From assembly GCA_016181165.1 (NCBI GenBank), contig JACOZU010000037.1:1-9128 (forward strand): a DNA stretch of 9,128 nt, read 5' to 3'. The notes under the pieces were generated by a model. That model worked only from the letters and a program-made list of their open reading frames with translations. It searched no databases and was not told the origin of the DNA. Both the position numbers and the translations under genes were made by a program. This document shows, in pieces, positions 5,868 through 9,128 of the stretch; the stretch's first letter is position 1, and every line of letters begins with the position of its first letter. Origin of the DNA: Candidatus Woesebacteria bacterium. GTDB lineage: Bacteria > Patescibacteriota > Microgenomatia > UBA8517.

Positions 5868-7996
5868 ACCTCAAGGATTTTTTGGCAAGTGGTGGTGGCA
5901 AAGACGGCGAATTCTACTGGGCTCTCGTTATTGAGCCGGGTTGGATTCAGGCTGGGATTTGGCAAATAATTGCCGAGAAAGCAGAAATAGTTTCCGTAAG
6001 CCCCCCCGCCGCTTGGGAAACAGACGAGGAATTAATCGGAGCCGCCGACACCGCCCTCTCGGCCGCTATCCAAACCCTTCCCGAGGACGTTAGCGAGCCC
6101 CAGAAGACAGTCTTTGGCGTCCCTCCTTCTTGGGTTTCTGAGGGACAAATCAAAAAAGAACACCTTGATGTGATTAGAAAAATTTGTGCAGATTTGTCTT
6201 TGGAGCCGTCGGGTTTTGTCGTCTTGCCTGAGGCAATTGCCCACTATTATAAATCGCAAGAGGGCTCTCCCCTAAACGCAGTAATTTTGGGAGTCGGAAG
6301 TGAGAACCTTGAACTTACGGTTTTTAGACTGGGCAATTTATCGGGGAACTCGGTCATTGCCAGGAGTGTTTCAATTTCCGACGACGTTATCGAAGGCCTG
6401 GCCAGATTTGCATCGAGGGAGCCCCTGCCATCGCGAATTCTTATCTATGACGGAAAAGGAGGAGAACTCGAAGACGTCAGACTGGCCCTTCTTGATACTT
6501 CGTGGGACGAACACGAAAACACCAAATTTTTGCACACCCCCAAAATTGAAGTTGTTGACCCCAACAAAAAAGTCTTGGCGACGGCCCTGGCGGGCGCCTC
6601 CGAGATTGCCGACGTTTTCCAGATAGAAACAATTAAAAAGGGTTATAAGGAAGAGGGTGCGGCCCCCGAAGGGCAGAACCTAAGTGAGCCGGAGGAGAAA
6701 GTTTCCGCGAAAGACCTGGGTTTTGTCATTGGCGAGGACGTTGCCGAGGAAAAACCCCAAGAAATTTCCCCGGTTGAGGAAAAACCCTTTTTTCAAAAAG
6801 CTTCACCGATCGGTTTTTTGGAAAAAATTAAATTGACGGCAGCCGGGATTCCGGGAGCGCCAACTAAGAGGGTTTGGTCGGTTGGCCTTATTGTTTTAGC
6901 TTTAGTTTTGGTTCTGGGTTTTGTCTACTGGTGGTTTTTCCCCAAAGCGGTGGTCACGGTTTATGTTGCCCCGAGAAGGCTTGAGGAGGAAATCACACTT
7001 ATCGTCGATGCCGCCGCCGATTCTCCCGATTTTTCGGAGAGAGTTCTTCCAGGAGAAGTCATAGAAACGGAAATAAGTGGGGATAGAACCAAATCAACTT
7101 CTGGTACAAAAACAGTTGGGGAAAGGGCGAAGGCGACAGTTGAGATTAGAAATAGTACGCCCAGCATAATTACTCTACCTGCTGGCACTGTTTTAATATC
7201 TGGCAATAACCTAGAATTTACCACTGACAAGGCAGCTTCGGTTTCAGCCGGTTTTGACACAGAGAACCCAGGTAAAGCTCCGGTCGATGTGACGGCAAGG
7301 AACATTGGAGCAGAATATAATTTAGCAAAGGACGAAAGTTTTAAGGTTTCAAACTACCCCAAGGTTGAAGTTGATGCTAAGGCAACATCAGATTTCTCTG
7401 GTGGTTCAAGTCGAGACATATCGGCTGTTTCCGAAGAGGACGCGGACACCTTAGAAGAAGACTTGACCGAAGAGTTGATAGAAAAAGCAAAGGACGAGCT
7501 TGCAGCTACGGTTCCATCGGATAAATTCTTCATAGAAGATGTCATTATTGCCGAAGCAACCAGTAAAGCTTTTAGCAATAAGGTGGGGGATGAGGCCTCA
7601 AGCCTTAAACTAACCCTGACTCTTTCGGCAAAGGGCATAGTGGTAACAAAACAACAACTTTTTGACCTGGCCCGGGAGGATTTGAAAGACAAGGTTTCTT
7701 CCGGTTTTGTTTTGAGGGACGAGCAGCTTTCGGCGGAATTCGGACTTACCGATGAGTCGGGATCGGAATTTGAACTCGAAGGACTATTTGTTGCCAATCT
7801 TTTACCTGAAGTAAAACCCGACGAGCTTGCTGAAAAAATAAAAGGGAAATACCCACCCTTGGCAGAAAGTTATCTGACCTCGATACCAGGCTTTAGTCGG
7901 GCCGAAATTAAACTCAAGCCCCGTTTCCCGGGCAAACTGGGGACGCTTCCCCGGCTTTCAAAAAACATAACAATCGAGGTCTCGGCCGAAAGATAG
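5864..7996 (+). CDS. Actin-like (PilM-like) N-domain, TM span and baseplate-J-like domain protein
   Basis: A 710-residue protein that looks modular. Residues about 18-255 resemble a PilM/FtsA-like actin fold. They include a first phosphate-loop-like ALVIEPGWIQAGIW (20-33), VFGVPPSWV (83-91) and AVILGVGSENLELTVF (139-154). The usual loop aspartates are replaced (Glu24; Gly-Val-Gly at 143-145), so nucleotide binding is doubtful. An acidic Pro/Glu-rich linker follows (260-308), then one membrane span at about 338-359 (LIVLALVLVLGFVYWWFFP). The outer part has a segment like phage baseplate J/gp47 (about 415-500: TVGERAKATVEIRN, LPAGTVLISGNNLEF, ARNIGAEYNL), then an alpha/beta region rich in Asp/Glu. 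PilM normally couples to type IV pilus assembly across the inner membrane, so an envelope-spanning assembly or scaffold role is plausible but unproven. The ATG overlaps the alaS stop (ATGA), implying translational coupling. The sortase begins 2 bases after its stop. Confidence 0.75.
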   Translation: MNLKDFLASGGGKDGEFYWALVIEPGWIQAGIWQIIAEKAEIVSVSPPAAWETDEELIGAADTALSAAIQTLPEDVSEPQKTVFGVPPSWVSEGQIKKEHLDVIRKICADLSLEPSGFVVLPEAIAHYYKSQEGSPLNAVILGVGSENLELTVFRLGNLSGNSVIARSVSISDDVIEGLARFASREPLPSRILIYDGKGGELEDVRLALLDTSWDEHENTKFLHTPKIEVVDPNKKVLATALAGASEIADVFQIETIKKGYKEEGAAPEGQNLSEPEEKVSAKDLGFVIGEDVAEEKPQEISPVEEKPFFQKASPIGFLEKIKLTAAGIPGAPTKRVWSVGLIVLALVLVLGFVYWWFFPKAVVTVYVAPRRLEEEITLIVDAAADSPDFSERVLPGEVIETEISGDRTKSTSGTKTVGERAKATVEIRNSTPSIITLPAGTVLISGNNLEFTTDKAASVSAGFDTENPGKAPVDVTARNIGAEYNLAKDESFKVSNYPKVEVDAKATSDFSGGSSRDISAVSEEDADTLEEDLTEELIEKAKDELAATVPSDKFFIEDVIIAEATSKAFSNKVGDEASSLKLTLTLSAKGIVVTKQQLFDLAREDLKDKVSSGFVLRDEQLSAEFGLTDESGSEFELEGLFVANLLPEVKPDELAEKIKGKYPPLAESYLTSIPGFSRAEIKLKPRFPGKLGTLPRLSKNITIEVSAER

Positions 7997-7998
7997 TC

Positions 7999-8655
7999 AT
8001 GGACAGGGCAATACTACTAAAAATTTTTGCTACCATCTCCGGCATTTCAGGAATAATCATTTTAACCGGAGTTTTAGCGCCGATCCTTTTTTACCAAGCC
8101 TCTCCCATCAAAGGCAATCCCGACGTCGTTAGTCCCCTGCCGGAGAAAGAAGTAAAAGGAAGTATCGGAGAAATAGACTATACCAAGGCAAGCAACTGGT
8201 TTGTGGGCGGGGCCAGAAGCGAAGATTTTAGTAACGAGAAAATTGATTTTTATACCCTTTCAATCCCGAAACTAAAAATAGAAAACGCAACCGTGGCCAT
8301 CGGCGGCGAAGATTTGTCAAAATCCCTTATTCAATATCCAAGGACGGCGACTCCGGGCAAGCGGGGTAACTCGGTTATTTTTGGCCATTCGATTTTGCCG
8401 ATTTTCTATAACCCCAAAGACTATCTGGCCATCTTTTCGACCCTCCCGACCCTTAAGAAAGGGGACGAAATAAACGTTAACTATGACGGTATTGCCTATC
8501 AATTCCGCGTCGAAGACATGTTTGAAGTCGCCCCCACCGATATTCAAGTTTTGGAGCAAAATTCAGCCGATTCTTTTTTGACCTTAGTCACTTGTGTCCC
8601 GCCCGGAGACCCCAGAAAACCAAGAAGATTAATCGTCAGAGCCCGGGTAGTTTAG
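7999..8655 (+). CDS. Sortase (cysteine transpeptidase)
   Basis: A 218-residue membrane-anchored sortase that cleaves a sorting signal in secreted proteins and joins them to the cell surface or to each other. An N-terminal uncleaved signal-anchor lies at about 7-31. A linker is followed by the sortase beta barrel beginning near FYTLSIPKLKIENATVAIGG (84-103). The catalytic triad is visible: His130 in FGHS, Cys199 in TLVTC (195-199), and an Arg in RKPRRLIV (206-213, probably Arg210). The TLVTC and CVPPGD context suits the class D/E-like sortases common in CPR and Firmicutes; the class is not certain. It sits 2 bases after the actin-like/baseplate-J-like gene, so that protein or its partners may take part in the same surface process. 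No LPXTG-type substrate is seen in this window. Confidence 0.93.
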   Translation: MDRAILLKIFATISGISGIIILTGVLAPILFYQASPIKGNPDVVSPLPEKEVKGSIGEIDYTKASNWFVGGARSEDFSNEKIDFYTLSIPKLKIENATVAIGGEDLSKSLIQYPRTATPGKRGNSVIFGHSILPIFYNPKDYLAIFSTLPTLKKGDEINVNYDGIAYQFRVEDMFEVAPTDIQVLEQNSADSFLTLVTCVPPGDPRKPRRLIVRARVV

Positions 8656-8664
8656 CTAATTAGA

Positions 8665-9048
8665 ATGAAAATTTTGGGGATTGATTACGGCAGAAAAAAA
8701 ATGGGGCTAGCCATCGCCATAGAGAAGCTAGCCGAACCCTATGACGTTATCAGGATTCAAAAGGCGGGGGAGGCAACGACCAAAATTGGGGAGATTGTTA
8801 AGAAGGAAGGGGTGGAGCGAGTCGTCGTCGGGATTTCGGAAGGGGCGATGGGGGCAGAAACAAGGTCTTTTGGGAAAAGGCTTTCGGGCCGTCTTGGTAT
8901 AAAAGTGGAATTTTGGGACGAGACGCTCTCGACCCAGGATTCCCAGGCTTTGTCAATTGAGGCGGGCCTATCAAGAAAAAAAAGGCGGGGTCTTGAGGAT
9001 GCATTTGCCGCAGCCGTTATGCTACAATCCTATTTAGAAAGAAGATAA
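8665..9048 (+). CDS. ruvX: RuvX / YqgF-family RNase H-fold nuclease
   Basis: A 127-residue protein, close to the family's usual 130-140. It is a putative pre-16S rRNA nuclease or Holliday junction resolvase with the RNase H fold. Sequence marks are GIDYGRKKMGLA (5-16, Asp7 catalytic), VVGISEG and GAETRSFGKRL (54-60, 63-73), FWDETLST (83-90, Glu86), and EDAFAAAVMLQSYL (111-124, Asp112). All acidic active-site residues are kept. In many bacteria this gene lies near alaS, which fits the context here. The start ATG is 9 bases after the sortase stop, without a Shine-Dalgarno sequence. The ComF-like gene follows at once. Confidence 0.95.
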   Translation: MKILGIDYGRKKMGLAIAIEKLAEPYDVIRIQKAGEATTKIGEIVKKEGVERVVVGISEGAMGAETRSFGKRLSGRLGIKVEFWDETLSTQDSQALSIEAGLSRKKRRGLEDAFAAAVMLQSYLERR

Positions 9049-9049
9049 G

Positions 9050-9128
9050 GTGTTTAAAAATGTTATTGCTCCCATTCAGGCCTGGCTCCTTTCTCAAGGA
9101 CGGTGCGTCGGCTGTGGGAGGGAACTAA
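9050..9128 (+). CDS. ComF-like protein, N-terminal fragment cut by the window end
   Basis: The first 26 codons of a gene are open to the last base, starting from GTG at 9050, one base after the ruvX stop. The translation begins MFKNVIAPIQAWLLSQ and contains GRCVGCGREL. A short hydrophobic start followed by a CxxCG zinc-knuckle half is typical of ComF/amidophosphoribosyltransferase-family proteins, which act in DNA uptake in competent bacteria. Only this much can be seen, so the assignment rests on a short N-terminus and the neighbours. The ATG at 9060 is in another frame and closes at 9126-9128, so it is not the start. Confidence 0.6.
   Translation, partial: MFKNVIAPIQAWLLSQGRCVGCGREL

Noticed and set aside
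7316..7321. TATAAT inside the baseplate-J-like gene
   Set aside because: It is deep inside a coding region, far from any start codon, and encodes ordinary residues of the protein.
9060..9128. Short ORF from ATG at 9060 ending exactly at the window end
   Set aside because: It is out of frame with the CxxC-containing frame from GTG at 9050, which is the one matching the ComF-type N-terminus.

Overview
The window is a compact bacterial chromosome segment with all genes on the + strand and gaps of 0 to about 28 bases between them after the first gene. It reads as a Candidate Phyla Radiation (Patescibacteria) genome, most likely Microgenomates-like. This is inferred from the C-terminally shortened alanyl-tRNA synthetase, the near absence of Shine-Dalgarno sequences, -10 boxes placed almost on top of start codons, the actin-like/baseplate-J-like membrane protein beside a sortase, and the style of the reverse transcriptase. 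The genetic code looks standard: TGA ends alaS, and no gene needs an in-frame TGA.

Region 1 (1-1128) is the accessory part. A complete reverse transcriptase of the diversity-generating retroelement (DGR) type follows about 110 bases of non-coding DNA. That DNA holds an 8-bp hairpin and a TG repeat. No template repeat, variable repeat or target gene is visible, so those parts, if present, must lie upstream of the window. The RT gene is visibly AT-richer than the genes after it.

Region 2 (1130-4087) is a probable operon for cell division and the envelope. It holds an FtsK/SpoIIIE DNA translocase with its own membrane domain and a C-terminal winged helix, a RodZ-like protein (helix-turn-helix, one membrane span, extracellular Ig-like domain), and an 83-residue single-span membrane protein. 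A TATAAT box inside the last codons of the RT gene probably drives ftsK with almost no 5' leader.

Region 3 (4104-9128) begins at another TATAAT box exactly placed for a leaderless alaS. It holds a 583-residue AlaRS, then a 710-residue actin-like/TM/baseplate-J-like protein whose start overlaps the alaS stop, then a sortase, then RuvX (YqgF-family nuclease), and finally the first 26 codons of a ComF-like protein cut by the window end. The middle pair suggests envelope or surface assembly embedded in a translation and DNA-maintenance operon.

The points most worth following are the DGR-type RT and its missing partners, the domain-reduced AlaRS with unusual residues at normally conserved positions, and the actin-like/baseplate-J-like fusion next to a sortase.
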